From positions 6,122,947-6,186,946 of the forward strand of contig JAMWFC010000049.1 in assembly GCA_027475525.1 (NCBI GenBank): DNA of 64,000 nucleotides, read 5' to 3'. Numbering within the stretch: the stretch's first letter is position 1; each line of letters starts with the position of its first letter. The notes beneath the pieces are model-generated. The model saw only the letters and a list, made by a program, of their open reading frames with translations, ran no database searches and was not told where the DNA came from. This document shows positions 12,699 to 23,600 of the stretch, piece after piece. Both the position numbers and the translations under genes were made by a program. Source of the stretch: Macrolepiota albuminosa (Eukaryota; Basidiomycota; Agaricomycetes; Agaricales; Agaricaceae).

Positions 12699-12938
12699 CG
12701 TAGACTGAAGGACCCCCAACAAAGTCTTGTCTCTTCGCCTTTTAATTTGCCCTTCCGAGGCATTATCTATACCACACACTCTTTGATTTCGACGATTCTA
12801 GTTTGTCCAACTCCGTGACGTTCCCTGATAAGTTCCAGTTTAATATTCTGATATTCCATCTAATGTTTGTGACACCGTTTTACTATCTTTTGAATCTTGG
12901 AAGCCGAGCCAGGACCACCCGTTCGGCTGGAGGGCGTA

Positions 12939-13150
12939 TGTAGCGGTTCCGTAACTACGTGACACTCATATCCATATGTTATCATTCACTCTGCATCACT
13001 TTCCTTAACAACCGCTTAGCTATCCTTTATATACCAGAACACATGTTGTAGTTAGGCAGTTTTCGCAATACTAGGACTTACAACAGTTCTCACCGCGAGA
13101 CTTGATCAGTGTGCCGTGACCCAAACCTAATCCGGCTGGCTCACGTCACA
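12939..13150 (+). repeat. 212-bp LTR, copy A
   Basis: It starts TGTAGCGGTTCCG and ends GCTCACGTCACA. A TATA-like box (TTTATATACC) sits near 13025. The copy on the other strand, with the inserted DNA transposon removed, is also exactly 212 bp (72 + 142 minus the duplicated TA), which confirms both ends. Confidence 0.8.
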
Positions 13151-13601
13151 GGCACGTAGGGGTTAAAATCTGCCGTGGGCTCGCTGTAAGGAGGCTGGGA
13201 CTGGAGACGGGCAGGTGGTTGGTCGTATGGTCTCGGAAAGCCATTGTATAGTCGTAAACATGAGTTAGGTCAGAAACAAATATCCAACGTTCTGGCTTGT
13301 GAACAAGATGAAAGTCGAACTGGAAAAGTCTCCAAAACGATGTGGAGAGTGGAAACTGCGGTTGCTTGTTTTGGAAGACTTGGTCACAAAACACTGCCTT
13401 TCCACATCACACACCACACGGCCACGCACGTCGTTTCTAAATGCCAAATACTTATCATGATAATGCAAGCCTCCAAGTTGAATGAATATGCATGACACCC
13501 CAAGCAAGACAACGCGTTGAGTAGTAAACATACGCAGAATGGGTGTACGCAGTGCAAATAAAGCATGTACGAGTCTAAACTATGTATCTTTCATCTCCAA
13601 G
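13151..13601. other. Intergenic stretch, 3' side of the RING gene
   Basis: Four hundred and fifty bases between the copy A LTR and the stop codon of the RING gene. Short overlapping frames occur on both strands, but none has a recognisable motif. It presumably holds the 3' UTR of the RING gene. Confidence 0.5.
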
Positions 13602-15267
13602 TTAATTCTGAGGGAGAAAGGGCACTCTTTGTCCTCCACTGGGGTCCACTTGCTGTGCTCGAAAGGGCGCCCTTGTACCTGCTGGGAAGAATCTCTGAAG
13701 TCCATTGCCCATCGGTGCTTTCAATACTTGACCCGTCGAAGTGGATGGTGTGGAAAGTTGAGCTTGAGTATGGACACGGTTTGTTCCTGACGAGCTACGG
13801 TTAATATTTCCAAAAGAATTCTGATCATTTTGCCCAGTCTGAGGGACAGATTGGCGTAACCTCGTCGATTGAGAGGAGATCTCGGCCATTTCGCGCCGTT
13901 GTTGATCAGAGTAACTCGAAGATTGGTCCGGTGTGACAATGTTACGGGCGGATTGGGCAGAACTCTGAGAAGCTCGTGCAGTCCTAAATCTTGCTGGAGT
14001 GGGAGGCGGTGGCATACTCTGAGTTGCTTGATTTTGTGCCAGATGTTGCTGGAATTGTACTTGTTGTTTTTCTGGATTCGGTTTGATCCTCTTGAAGTTC
14101 TGAGCAGTAATCTGAGCATGAGTAAGTTGTGGGCGGTGAAATTGAGGCGTCGACGGAGGGACAGTAAGTTGTGGGCGGTGAAATTGAGGCGTCGACGGAG
14201 GGACATAAGAATATTTGCTACATCAATGAGTATATGCACACTCGTGTCAAATCACGCGGCAGACTTTACTTTATGAATGAACTTGCAGGTCGATGTTGCG
14301 GTAGAGTAACAGGTGATCGCGAATCGTTTGTTGATGGAAAATTGTGTATATTCTCGACCCCGTTCGAAAAGGTTTGGCCACGAGGGAGTGTCAGACGGTT
14401 CGGTCCTAGTGGAGCGGCGATGGAATGTGGACTAGAGGTAGTCGCGTGAGCTCCTATTTGATCATAGCTGTAGGACATAAGTAAATGTGGAAGTGTCGCT
14501 GTCACAAGCTCACAAGGGCACTCCAGTGGGTGGTCGCTTTCCATTAGCATTCAATCCGTTAGAAACTACTTGTTGGTCTGAACAAGCTTTAACAACGGGG
14601 TATTGGCTTTTTCCCATGTGCTGTCGTAGACGATTGTTGTCGTCTTGCAGTTGCTCATTGAGTCTGGCGATGCATCAGTCACAGAATAGATGGACAGACA
14701 TCTGCGAAGAAGCAAGTACTTCTTGAGCTCGTCAAGATCATGTCTCAGTCGCTCAATAAGCGCCCTATGTTGTTGGTATCGTGTTCTATGGTGCCGTATC
14801 TGTGAGGCCATCGTTTCATGTTGAAACTGAAGGGATGAGTAAAGTAGATTTCAACAGAACGTAAAATTATGCGTACCTTAGCCGCATTAGCAACAGAATC
14901 CAGAGCTATAGGAACTGATTGGAACCATTCTGACATAGGTGCTTCCATCTGTGGTACTGTGATGTTAACTTTCAGAATAATGGGTGAGAATTTTATGAAA
15001 CCTCGCGTTGCAGAGGCGCGAGCTGTATTCCTGGAGACCCGCATATGCTACAACTCTGATCCGCATCTCCATGGACATATAATTGAGAAGCCTAGCAGAG
15101 TCTCTGAATAACGTACTGAGATGGTTATTGCAGACGATATGTCCACATTCGGTGAGCCAAAATGGAACAGGTGCGCCGGAAGGCAGTGCAAAGGGCAGCT
15201 GACACCGCCCGCAGTTTGCGAATTCCCAGAAGTCATAGTCAGGCTGGGCAACTGCAGTCGCAGACAT
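13602..15267 (-). CDS. Zip3/RNF212-like RING-domain protein, 7 exons, intact
   Basis: Exons on the minus strand: 15267-15117, 15066-15002, 14948-14877, 14826-14720, 14663-14514, 14467-14270, 14217-13602. They join to 1359 nt without a stop, giving 452 residues. The start is MSATAVAQPDYDF. Residues about 20-70 form a RING-type zinc site: CGRC, then TECGHIVCNNH, then CSICG. A conserved PMSEWFQSVPIALDSVA block follows, then a charged helix likely to be coiled coil (RHHRTRYQQHRALIERLRHD). The long tail is Ser/Pro/Gln-rich and holds a 14-residue tandem repeat. Family knowledge: this arrangement is that of Zip3/RNF212/Cst9-type SUMO or ubiquitin E3 ligases acting at meiotic crossover sites. Conservation of all seven exons suggests a working host gene. 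It lies alone between inverted LTR-element fragments, and its 5' UTR starts about 50 bp from the copy B LTR, so the LTR could affect its expression (inference). Confidence 0.8.
14121..14204 (-). repeat. Two tandem 42-bp units in the RING gene tail
   Basis: Units 14121-14162 and 14163-14204 are identical and encode VPPSTPQFHRPQLT twice. The unit length is a multiple of three, so the frame is kept. Confidence 0.9.
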
Positions 15268-15319
15268 GACAACGCCTTTAGAAGTCTTTGGTGAGGCGAG
15301 GCTGTGTGTGACGGAATCG

Positions 15320-15391
15320 TGTGACGTGAGCCTGCCAGATAGGGCAAGAGTCACGGCACACGGATTGAGTCTCGCGGTGTGAACTAGTGTA
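15320..15391 (-). repeat. 212-bp LTR copy B, distal part
   Basis: On the minus strand it ends GGCTCACGTCACA at 15320, like copy A. The TA at 15390-15391 is one half of the transposon target duplication. It joins to 18504-18645 to restore the LTR. Confidence 0.8.
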
Positions 15392-15418
15392 CAGTTGCGG
15401 ACAATCAAACACGACAAA
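15392..15418 (+). repeat. Left terminal inverted repeat of the DNA transposon
   Basis: Twenty-seven bases beginning CAGTTGCGG, preceded by TA at 15390-15391. It is the exact reverse complement of 18477-18503. Confidence 0.95.
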
Positions 15419-15590
15419 TTTGATATCTCCGAAACCCTAATTTTTTGGGTCAAACTGACTTCAGATATGAACTCAGCACATCGAAATACGTTAAAAAACA
15501 CCTTTCCGAAGTTTTTCCCACGAGTAGTTCAGGACCGCCAAAATTTTGAGCAATTTCAGAGAAAATTTTCACTATCTAGAGTACTTGTAT

Positions 15591-18165
15591 CTAGTTTAAG
15601 ACAGCTTCAATGGACATCATTGCCTGCTGAGAAACCTGGCGATGTTGTTTCTGCTTTTGTACTGCCCATGCCGCTGCTTTGCCAGTTAGCCCCATACGAT
15701 AAGCACTCATAAACCGCCAAGTTCGGTTGATGAAACGCCGAATCACAATCTCTGGACATGCATCAAGATATTTCACTGCAGCTTCCTTTGCCTCTGCAAA
15801 AGTATTCTTTGGAATTTCTCTGTATCTATACTTGACCCAACCCCAATACTTCAGATGTTTAGCTTCAGTAGACCTATAGATAATATAAAATTCGTACCAT
15901 TTCAATTGGATTAAGCTCACAATGGAACTTTGGCAAGAAGATGCATTCATGTCCTCGGTTCTTGATCAGAATCTCAAGCTGTGAGATTTGATTTGCAAAG
16001 TCTTCTTGGTGACTGAGAATCCGTGCCATGCAACAGTCACGATTTTCAATGGGACAGACTGGAGAACACTTTGCACGTTTCTTGTCAACCTTGAATCCAC
16101 GCTCCTTGAGAACTCGTTCAAGTCCTTTGGGTCGACCATCAGGAAGAGTCATTTTCTGCACTTTTCCTCGATACGCTGGATATGGATTTGTTTCAGGGAT
16201 GATAGTGTCACATTGCGTCCGTTGTTGGCCACCATCAGATTTATTCATCTCGAAAGCTTTCAGTGCATCTGGTGGAAGGGATGCATGAGCCGATGACTGA
16301 TCAAAGATAAACAACCCAGTGCAATTGGGATGTGCCTTCTCAAAGACATGGATTGTCTTGTCAACTTGAGCAAGCAATTGTTTGGCATCCCACCATGGAT
16401 CACCATTAGAACCTGGATAGATAATTTCACGAGCTTCTTCAATCACAGCACCATCAGCATCATGATAAACCAGACGTCCAGTTTCAGCATTGATAAAATC
16501 AGAAACATGAATTAGTCTTCCTCGCCCTTTCTTCTGTAAAATGGTTTGATCAACCTTCATCCTTGAGAATATTGGTATGTCAGTAAATAAGTTTATTTTA
16601 ATGAACCTGACACTTACCATGCACTTTGCTTGTACTCATTTACTGTAAGACATGATTCATCTTGAAAACATGCAATGACCTCCTTTTCTCCTGGCTTCAG
16701 AGTCGGAGGAATACGCTTCAGCTCAGGTCCTTCATACTTTGCCATCCGCCGTTCAAACTCAGCCATTGTGGGAAGGAAGACATTCTGCCGATATGCCACA
16801 ACATCAGCACGCTCGTGTCCATCCATATACACACCCTTTCGCAAGACCGTCAAACGCCAGCCAAGTTTCAGAAGCCATCGACGTGAGGTACGCTCACTGA
16901 TAGATCTCTTGAGTACAATAGAGAGTGCAGGGAAAATTGTAGAATTCAACGCTTGTTGAAATCGTCGAGGTGTGACTTCACCTGCAGCCTGTGAGTTTAG
17001 CCAGTTGAAAACTGCTATTTTGACCTGTTCATTTGATAACAGAGTTCGTGAATTTCTTGCTCCTCCACGCTTTTCAATTGGGAGCTGCTCGAAGATCTGG
17101 TAGTGGCGTGCCAATGCCCGCAGTGTCCTTGCCAAATGAATGCCCTCACCATAATGCCATTGTTGGGCTACCTCCTGACTAGCATCCATCTTTCCATATC
17201 CCTTCAGACGCAACGTTGCAAAGCCTCGCAAAGCTAGAAGCTGGTTGATTTGGCTGGGTGACAAAGAATTCTTGTGTTTCTTCAGATCAGCATCGATTTG
17301 TTTACGCAAGTCGTTCCAATTTCGAATTTCAGATCCACCACCAATAGCTTCCTCAAGTTCACCCTCAAGTTCATCCTCCCATCCATCCTCATGATCTACA
17401 GCTCCACTAACACTCTCCTGTCGGATGCTGATACCAGGTTCCAGAGGAATTTCAACTTCGACACTCTCCTGTCGGACACTGATCTCGGAACTCTGAATAT
17501 CTGTGTCTTCTTGCTCAGCATCCGAGTCTGAGTCAAAAGTCTTGCAATCTGTGGCTGCAGGAGATGAAATCTGAGTTGAGGTTTCTGCAGATTGTGGTAC
17601 GGCCTTTTGCAATGTCGTAAAAAAAGAATCAAGGTTTGTTTGTGTCTTCCAGATCTTTCGATATCGTTCCTTTGTGCGTTGTGATTTACTCATCACATCG
17701 GGGCCTTTTTTGTAGGTTGATGATCGTTCTGTACCATTGAATTCAGATGTCAGTGATAAGAGGCAGAATTTATTTCGGCACACCTGTTCTTTTTCTTTTC
17801 TTTTTCCTGAGTTCTCGAGGCAGCCACTCATCATTTAGATCATCATCCTTATGAGCAAGCTTGACAAGCCTTTCGGTGAGTTCTTGATCACTCCAGTCCC
17901 TATCTTCTTCCTCTAATTCAATTTCCTCACCATTATCTTGTATTTCCTCTATGAAGTCCTCATCCAAAGCAAATCTCTTATTCTCCCAAATCATTTCATC
18001 GTCGACATCATGTCTGGTACCGTCATCAGGACTAGGTGCTCGAGATCGGTCGGATTTGTCAATGTCATATGTGGGACTGACGGCACGGGAGCTAGTCACA
18101 GGGTTTTGATTTCGAAGGCCCGAGATGTTGCGTTGTTGTTTCTGACGTCGCCCTCCTCGGCCCAT
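15591..18165 (-). CDS. DDE transposase, 804 aa, 4 exons, intact
   Basis: Exons on the minus strand: 18165-17784, 17728-16618, 16561-15898, 15848-15591. They join to 2415 nt with no stop. The start is MGRGGRRQKQQ. Residues about 1-130 are charged and acidic; about 130-280 are low complexity; a helix-turn-helix-like part follows (SERTSRRWLLKLGWRLT). The catalytic triad can be seen as D in IACFQDESCL (about residue 484), D in LFIFDQSSAHAS (about 585) and E in CELNPIEM (about 718). The D-E gap of about 132 residues holds a Cys-rich insert (CSPVCPIENRDCC). The C-terminus WGWVKYRYR...RRFINRTWRFMSAYR is a block I associate with a transposase family repeated in basidiomycete genomes. It would cut and paste the flanking 27-bp repeats. 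Introns are 49-56 nt with GTGTGC, GTAAGT and GTACGA donors. The N-terminal boundary is the least certain part. Confidence 0.88.
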
Positions 18166-18476
18166 TGAATGAAGCAAGAGCAGTAGGTGGTATGGTCCAA
18201 CTTTGTTTATTTTTTTCTAGTGGACCCACTCGTGAAATTTGTAATGTTTTTGCAGATTAATCCTCAGATAATCAAAAGCTATCGATTCCGCATTTTTTCT
18301 GTTTTTTCTCTGTTTTTTTACGGGGACCGCCAAATTTTGGGGGTCAAAATCATCCCTACCTACGAATTAAAGAAATTGGCTCGTGGAATTCTCTTCATAC
18401 GAGGCTAAAGAGTACATTTTCACAATAAAATAAGAATCTCACGGATCACTCGGTCTTGCAAAATTGGTTGTTTGTT

Positions 18477-18503
18477 TTTGTCGTGTTTGATTGTCCGCAA
18501 CTG
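18477..18503 (-). repeat. Right terminal inverted repeat of the DNA transposon
   Basis: Exact reverse complement of 15392-15418, followed by TA at 18504-18505. Between it and the start codon (18166-18476) lies an AT-rich leader with no ORF; the promoter should be there. Confidence 0.95.
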
Positions 18504-18645
18504 TAAGTCCTCGATTGCGAGAAAACTGCCTAACTACAACATTCGGTTAGGTACTTATAGGATATGTAAGCGGTAGTCAAGGAGTGTGATGGTAATCTAT
18601 GAAAACATATGAAGTAAAGTGTAACGTAGTCACGAATCCGTTACA
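18504..18645 (-). repeat. 212-bp LTR copy B, proximal part
   Basis: It begins TGTAACGGATTCG on the minus strand at 18645, preceded by the purine-rich run. The TA at 18504-18505 is the second half of the target duplication. Confidence 0.8.
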
Positions 18646-18937
18646 TACGCCCTCCAGACGAACAGGCGGTCCTGGCTCGTCTCACTAAAGTAAAAGAGTC
18701 AATAAAGAGGGTGAACAACAATTTGGTGGGATAAGACAATTAAAAAGTCGCGATAAGAATTAAACGGCACTTAACAAAGGAAAGTTGGACAAAACAGATA
18801 AGATCAAATCAAAGTTAAATGAGTGTGGGAGGTCGAGATAGCTCGAGAAGTCAACGGAGTGGGAACGAAATCAAACTTGAGGGTATACGACGTGGCATCC
18901 ACCTGGAGTCACGGTTCAGTTGGCTTGGGACACGTTA
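18646..18937 (-). other. 3' untranslated part of copy B, with purine run
   Basis: About 290 bp between the ORF end and the LTR. It ends (minus strand) in GTCTGGAGGGCGTA, the likely plus-strand primer. No gene is seen. Confidence 0.5.
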
Positions 18938-20232
18938 AAATTGAAAAATTCTTCAGATGCCTTCGAGGCATCAATATTCTTCATCTAGACGTCGTCATCG
19001 ACATCCGAGCGAGTCAACAATGCGGGATTGCAAGTAGAGTGAGGGCTGTCAGGTGCGTAACAATTGTCGATTATGAATACATCTGGGGCCATGATAACTG
19101 GGCTTCCCTTAGAGTTGCGGACAATCCTTTCAGCGGGAACTGCAGGCTGGACTTCACGTGGGATAGCATGTGAGGCGGATGGTTGTTTAGGAGGAGGAGG
19201 CTGATTGTTGGAGCTGAGAATAGAGGAACCCGATTGATTGCAGTAAGTGTCATCACCCGAGATGTCGTCGTCATCACTAAAGTCAGATTCAGAGTCGTCG
19301 CTGTCACTGACACAACCTGCTTGTTCCTTGCGCTCATCCCAGCAGCACTGATAGAAGTAGTTCTTGGACGAGTTGGCGAGATGGGGTTGGTAGAGGGCAG
19401 TCATGGTGGTTTTCAACATGATGGTAATGACATTACCTCTTTCAGTGACCAGACCCATAGTGATAAGTTCATGATGCACAGGAGCAATCCAACAATCTGT
19501 CTTAGCGCCATATTTCGCAAACCAATACTTGTATTTGCATTCAGAGACTGAGTTGAAGATCTTGGTGAACTGTATAAAGCCAAAGGGAGTGGCTCGCTTG
19601 GTACATCCCTTCCCTTTGCAGATTTTCTTCTTAAATTTGAGATACTTGATCATCTGGAGTGGATGTAGGATGAAGTCAGGTTTACAATTAGGATGCTTGG
19701 GCATGCTCGGGACATTGTAGGGTTGGCCATTATATGAGAATCCTTGACCATGGTAATTGTGGCACCCTCCATAACTATGATTGGCACAATAAGGCAGAAT
19801 TGGAAGGTGATCGGAAGGGAGGTTGGCCAGAGATAGGTGGAGGGAAGAGATGGGGGTTGTAAGGAGGTTCTGCGTCACATTGCAGGTAAGTCCTCCCTCA
19901 CTTTTAAGTGGTGCCGCATTGACCATTCCCAAATAGGTTTGTAGGTCATCAGGGGGCAGCGCACCCACACCATCTAGTACCTCAGCCATACTTTCGATCC
20001 CAAGTAAATTGAAATATGGAGATGATAAATCCTGTTTCAGGACTTCAGAATAACTCATCCATGTCTCATCTCTTGCTGATATATGTATGTATAGTCTTTT
20101 GCTTTCAGGGTTAGTTTCGCCTCTCAACCTGCCCTCCTTTTGTTTCTTAGGGCCTCTAAGGACAAAATGGGGTGACATTCTGGCCATGAACTCTTTTGCA
20201 ATTTCTGGTCTTTCCATTACTGCTGGCTCCAA
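18938..20232 (-). pseudogene. 3' ORF of the 212-bp-LTR element (Cys-rich, unknown)
   Basis: The frame is open from MEPAVMERPEIAK at 20232 to a TAG near 18985. Copy A has CTC at this point and reads on, and the tail MKNIDASKASEEF resumes directly after the stop, so the original protein probably ended near 18938. The N-terminal half is unremarkable. The middle is rich in Cys and His (CHNYHGQGF, HPNCKPDF, CKGKGCTKR, CKYKYWF, CCWDERKEQAGC). An acidic run (DSDDSESDFSDDDD) is followed by the shared C-terminal block NSKGSPVI...CYAPDSPH...CNPALL. It has no signal peptide, membrane segment, protease or polymerase motif. It lies directly before the purine run and 3' LTR, so it is the last gene of the element. 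I do not recognise the family. Confidence 0.55.
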
Positions 20233-20302
20233 GGTGTTTTTGTTCTGGTCTTTCCTGTTTGAAGCTAAGTGTTTGATTCTTTGACTTTGTTGCGTGAGTT
20301 AA

Positions 20303-20511
20303 TGTAACAGATTATACTCATGTAACAGATTATACTTAGTTAATTAATTAATATACACTTATAGTACTTAATTATTATTACTCTACATACATGCTGGCTG
20401 CCTTACATAAGGCAGCCAATTTTACTGTCATACTCGTAGTACTAGAATCGAATACCGATCTGGTTCTGTTGGTGTGACCGTAAGGCTAACCTTATACTTG
20501 ACATTGTTTCA
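20303..20511 (+). repeat. 5' LTR of the outer element, with an 18-bp extra head
   Basis: The core 20321-20511 (TGTAACAG...GTTTCA, 191 bp) matches 43684-43874 base for base as far as I can read. Ahead of it is an extra 18 bp (20303-20320), a second copy of the first 16 LTR bases plus CA. A hairpin GGCTGCCTTACATAAGGCAGCC lies inside. The sequence after it (TTTTTTGAACCTTTCGGG) contains a small hairpin, and I cannot name a tRNA primer site. Confidence 0.9.
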
Positions 20512-20661
20512 CTTTTTTGAACCTTTCGGGTTCAATTCTGATACTACGGACAAAGACTACGGGTCTAGACTGATAGCCTAGACTGTGATTGCATCGAACA
20601 GTGTATCAACTTCTTTGACGCACGCTTCCGGGTAAAACGAGACGTAGCAACACTTGATTGG

Positions 20662-23600
20662 ATGGAGACCAATCAATCTACTGAACCGACATGCAATGGT
20701 GAGACCATCGACCAGTCGTTGGCATATCCTCAATCTGCGGTGACTGACCCGGGTCGTCCCGGGTCAGAATATACAGAGGCCGAGCCTTCCTGGCAGCCTC
20801 AGGGAATGCCAGGAGGGACGCAATGGAGTGAAGTGCGGCCGACAGCTGCGCCAAGCGGTGCAGCGAGACCAGGGGTAATTGTGGAAGACCTGGAACAGCA
20901 GTTCGGCAGGGATCCTGAATCTTCCATGCAGACTGGGAGGTCAGGGCGACAATTCCAGAGCAGGAGTAGTGCTCAGGGACCTATCGAAGGTCGCAGACCT
21001 TCGTCGTACTTTCTGGGGAAGATGCCGAGGCAAGAGGTGGGCAGTTGGAGAGTTCCAACTGAATCCACTCCCATGACGCAACGTCAGCAGGGAGCCGGAG
21101 TGCCGCAGGAAACGACAATTCCTGAGCAAAGAACGCCGGCAGTACATTGGGAAGATGAAACGTCTGACGACGAAGAGAGTGGACGGAGTGAGTCCACCCT
21201 TCAGGTTCAGTGTGCTATGCTATGGAAGAGATACCCTAGCATTACAAAGGATACCATGCGTGCTCGACTAGGACTGTATGTACTGAAGCACATACGGTTG
21301 ATACAGGCTAGAGGTGAAAATGTACCTCAATTGAATACTGTTGAATACATTACATTGTACGTTCAGATTCTTGAGCTGGAAGCCCAAGCATATATGTATT
21401 GCAAGGCTAATTGAGGATCAGCTGCCTTGACTCCAGAGGGGGCAAACTTGATCCCGAATATACCCCCGGTGGCAAAGCCAGAGTTGTCTCCCCATCTGGA
21501 AGAGGCAATGAGCAATATATATGCGCCCCAGCAAGCAGGAGAGTCTGACGAGCAGTTTGCTGCCAGGTTCGCTGCAGCACAAAGACAGAATGTATTCAGA
21601 GGTCAGCGAAGGAGACCTCTGTCGACAACTGAATCGGTGTCTACCATACCTGTGGTAGATAGCAACCTACACGAAGCGGGGGAGCCAAGGCACCCTCACA
21701 CAAAACAGGAATCAGTGGAGAATGTTCCACTGACAAATCAAGTGCCGTTGGCTGATAAGTTTGCGGAGAGAGTAGCTTATCAGCGCATGCGGAACCAAGA
21801 CCTGAAGCGCCAGGGGCACTCCTGGATAGACGACCAGGGAATTGTATTCGATGGGATAACACCCATTGACGAGATGAGAAGGCAATATGTCCAACGGACA
21901 CGACAGCCTGACACCAGGAGAGGGGACCCGCCCACGGCGGATCCGAGCCGAGGCCCTGGAAAGCAGGTGATAGAAGAGCTAGGGGGACAGGAGAGCCCCC
22001 TGCATTGGAAGGGTGCAGAGAAAGTGCACTACACAGGTCACCGACCTGTACGTGCATTTTCCGTGGTACCTCCAGCGGAAGGTAGAAATAAAACGCCTGG
22101 AATAACTGAGGCGACAAAGGTGTATACTGAGAATATGCACCAGCGCCTCAGTAGTATAATCGACGATGCGGTAGGCGTAGCATTGCACCTGCCCAAAGGT
22201 ATCAAACTGCGTAAGGCGGAGTCAAAACACATCCAACCATACAGAGGGGAGTCCAAGTTTAGCGACTTGGAAAATTGGACGATGGATGTGTGCAACCATC
22301 TGGCAGCATGCCAGTATGGGGGGGATCGTCTGGATCGAGAACGTGTGTTCGTGCTCCCGGAGTTCCTGGATGGACCAGCCAAAGCCTGGTTCCGTCATCA
22401 TGTCTTGCACTACAATCGTGCACGACAGCAATGGACGTTCAAGGATGTAATCCTTGAATTATATAACCGGTTTGTGAGTGCATCCACCATGCAGGATGCT
22501 CGGGAGGCATTCATTGCAACCTCCTACACCGAACGATTAGGTGTTCAAGGTTTCTATGATACCTTGATAGACCACGCACAGAATATGTCTATTTACCCAG
22601 ACAACTGGGTAATGATTGATACCTTCCTGCGGGGGATACCTGACGCAATGAGAGAGTCCCTCATTTGTGATGACGGACTATCGCCTGAAGTAAATACCGT
22701 CAAGGAATTCGTAGCGCATGCATTGCGCTACGAGCAAGCCCACAAAATAGCGCGACACTTTGGGCTACATAGCTCAAAGGTTCGATCGGTAAACAAGGCC
22801 GAGCCTCGGAAGGTAGGCACCTTCTGGGCTCGTCGAAAGGAGATGGTGGGCAATACGAACCCGAGGTTTGTGGTAAGAGCAGCACCTCGGCAAGACTGAC
22901 GCTTCCGGAGCGACCGGCCGGGGGACCGTAGGGATGCACCGGCACAGGATGCTCAGAGAGGTCCACGCCGAGAGGGTGTTCGACCGCATCAGGCTGCTGG
23001 TGAGGCTAAATTACCGACACCGACTGGGCCACCGAAGTATGAAGCAGCTCGCCCTTTCGTGGCGAGTAAGTGCTTCAAATGTGGTCAGCCTGGGCATTTT
23101 GCGAATGCATGCCCAGTGGGTGGTGGAAAGCCTATGGGTAAGCCACGTGCCTATGTACGGGCGGCGCACACTGCTATCCCGGATGCTGAAGGGATAGACT
23201 CCGGAAATGAACCTGATGTGGAAGACGATGAGGTGGAGAACCTCATACCTGATGCACCAGAGGATGAAAATGCCTCTGTGGTAGAGGAGTTGTTGGATGA
23301 TGAATACGTGGAGGTTGACATATACGACAACGATTATTACGCCCGGGAGTCAGACTCAGAGTTCATGGGAGCTCTGACGGACTACCCGGCCAGCGCATTA
23401 GACCGTCCCGTTGGAGCAGCCAATGTTAAGGTGTATAAGGTACACCTTCGCAAGGCTCCAGAGAAGCTGGTGAGACCGGTGTTGAAGCGCGAGGATAAGG
23501 AGTGCCTGGCGTCGTACGTTGAGGTGAATGGCCACAAGGCGTGGACATTGTGGGATTCAGGTAGTACGACTACTGGGGTGACACCCCAGTTTTGCCAAGT

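Larger units (their letters stand above)
12380..13150 (+). mobile_element. 3' end of an LTR element with 212-bp LTR (copy A)
   Basis: This is a 3' fragment: the end of an ORF (to 12698), an untranslated stretch with a purine-rich run just before the LTR (GGCTGGAGGGCGTA, ending at 12938), and a 212-bp LTR. A second copy lies inverted at 15320-20280 and shares the ORF end, the purine run and the LTR, which fixes the boundaries. The 5' part is missing and the fragment abuts the LTR of the neighbouring gypsy relic. Confidence 0.7.
15392..18503 (-). mobile_element. Tc1/mariner-superfamily-like DNA transposon, 3112 bp, apparently complete
   Basis: Seen: perfect 27-bp terminal inverted repeats (15392-15418 and 18477-18503) beginning CAGTTGCGGACAATC, flanked on both sides by TA. 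The empty site can be read from copy A of the LTR (GGACTTACA at about 13076), where the TA is present once. It contains one multi-exon transposase gene that fills the element. TA target choice and the DDE catalytic layout place it in the IS630/Tc1/mariner group in the broad sense. Perfect repeats plus an undamaged gene suggest it moved recently and might still be active (inference). Confidence 0.88.
15320..20280 (-). mobile_element. 212-bp-LTR element fragment (copy B), split by a DNA transposon
   Basis: Minus-strand counterpart of the fragment at 12380-13150. From 20280 downward: the 3' ORF (20232-18985), an untranslated stretch with a purine-rich run (GTCTGGAGGGCGTA, ending at 18646), then the LTR in two parts (18645-18504 and 15391-15320) around a 3112-bp DNA transposon. 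Gag, protease and reverse transcriptase are not present. The upstream end meets the sequence into which the large chromovirus at 20303 inserted. Confidence 0.7.

Noticed and set aside
13602..14239. Two overlapping minus-strand genes in the RING tail (138 and 172 codons)
   Set aside because: The second is the other reading frame of exon 7; only the frame joined to the RING exons keeps phase over all seven exons.
22038..22989. Several 60-160 codon minus-strand frames over the outer gag
   Set aside because: Shadows of the gag frame without motifs.
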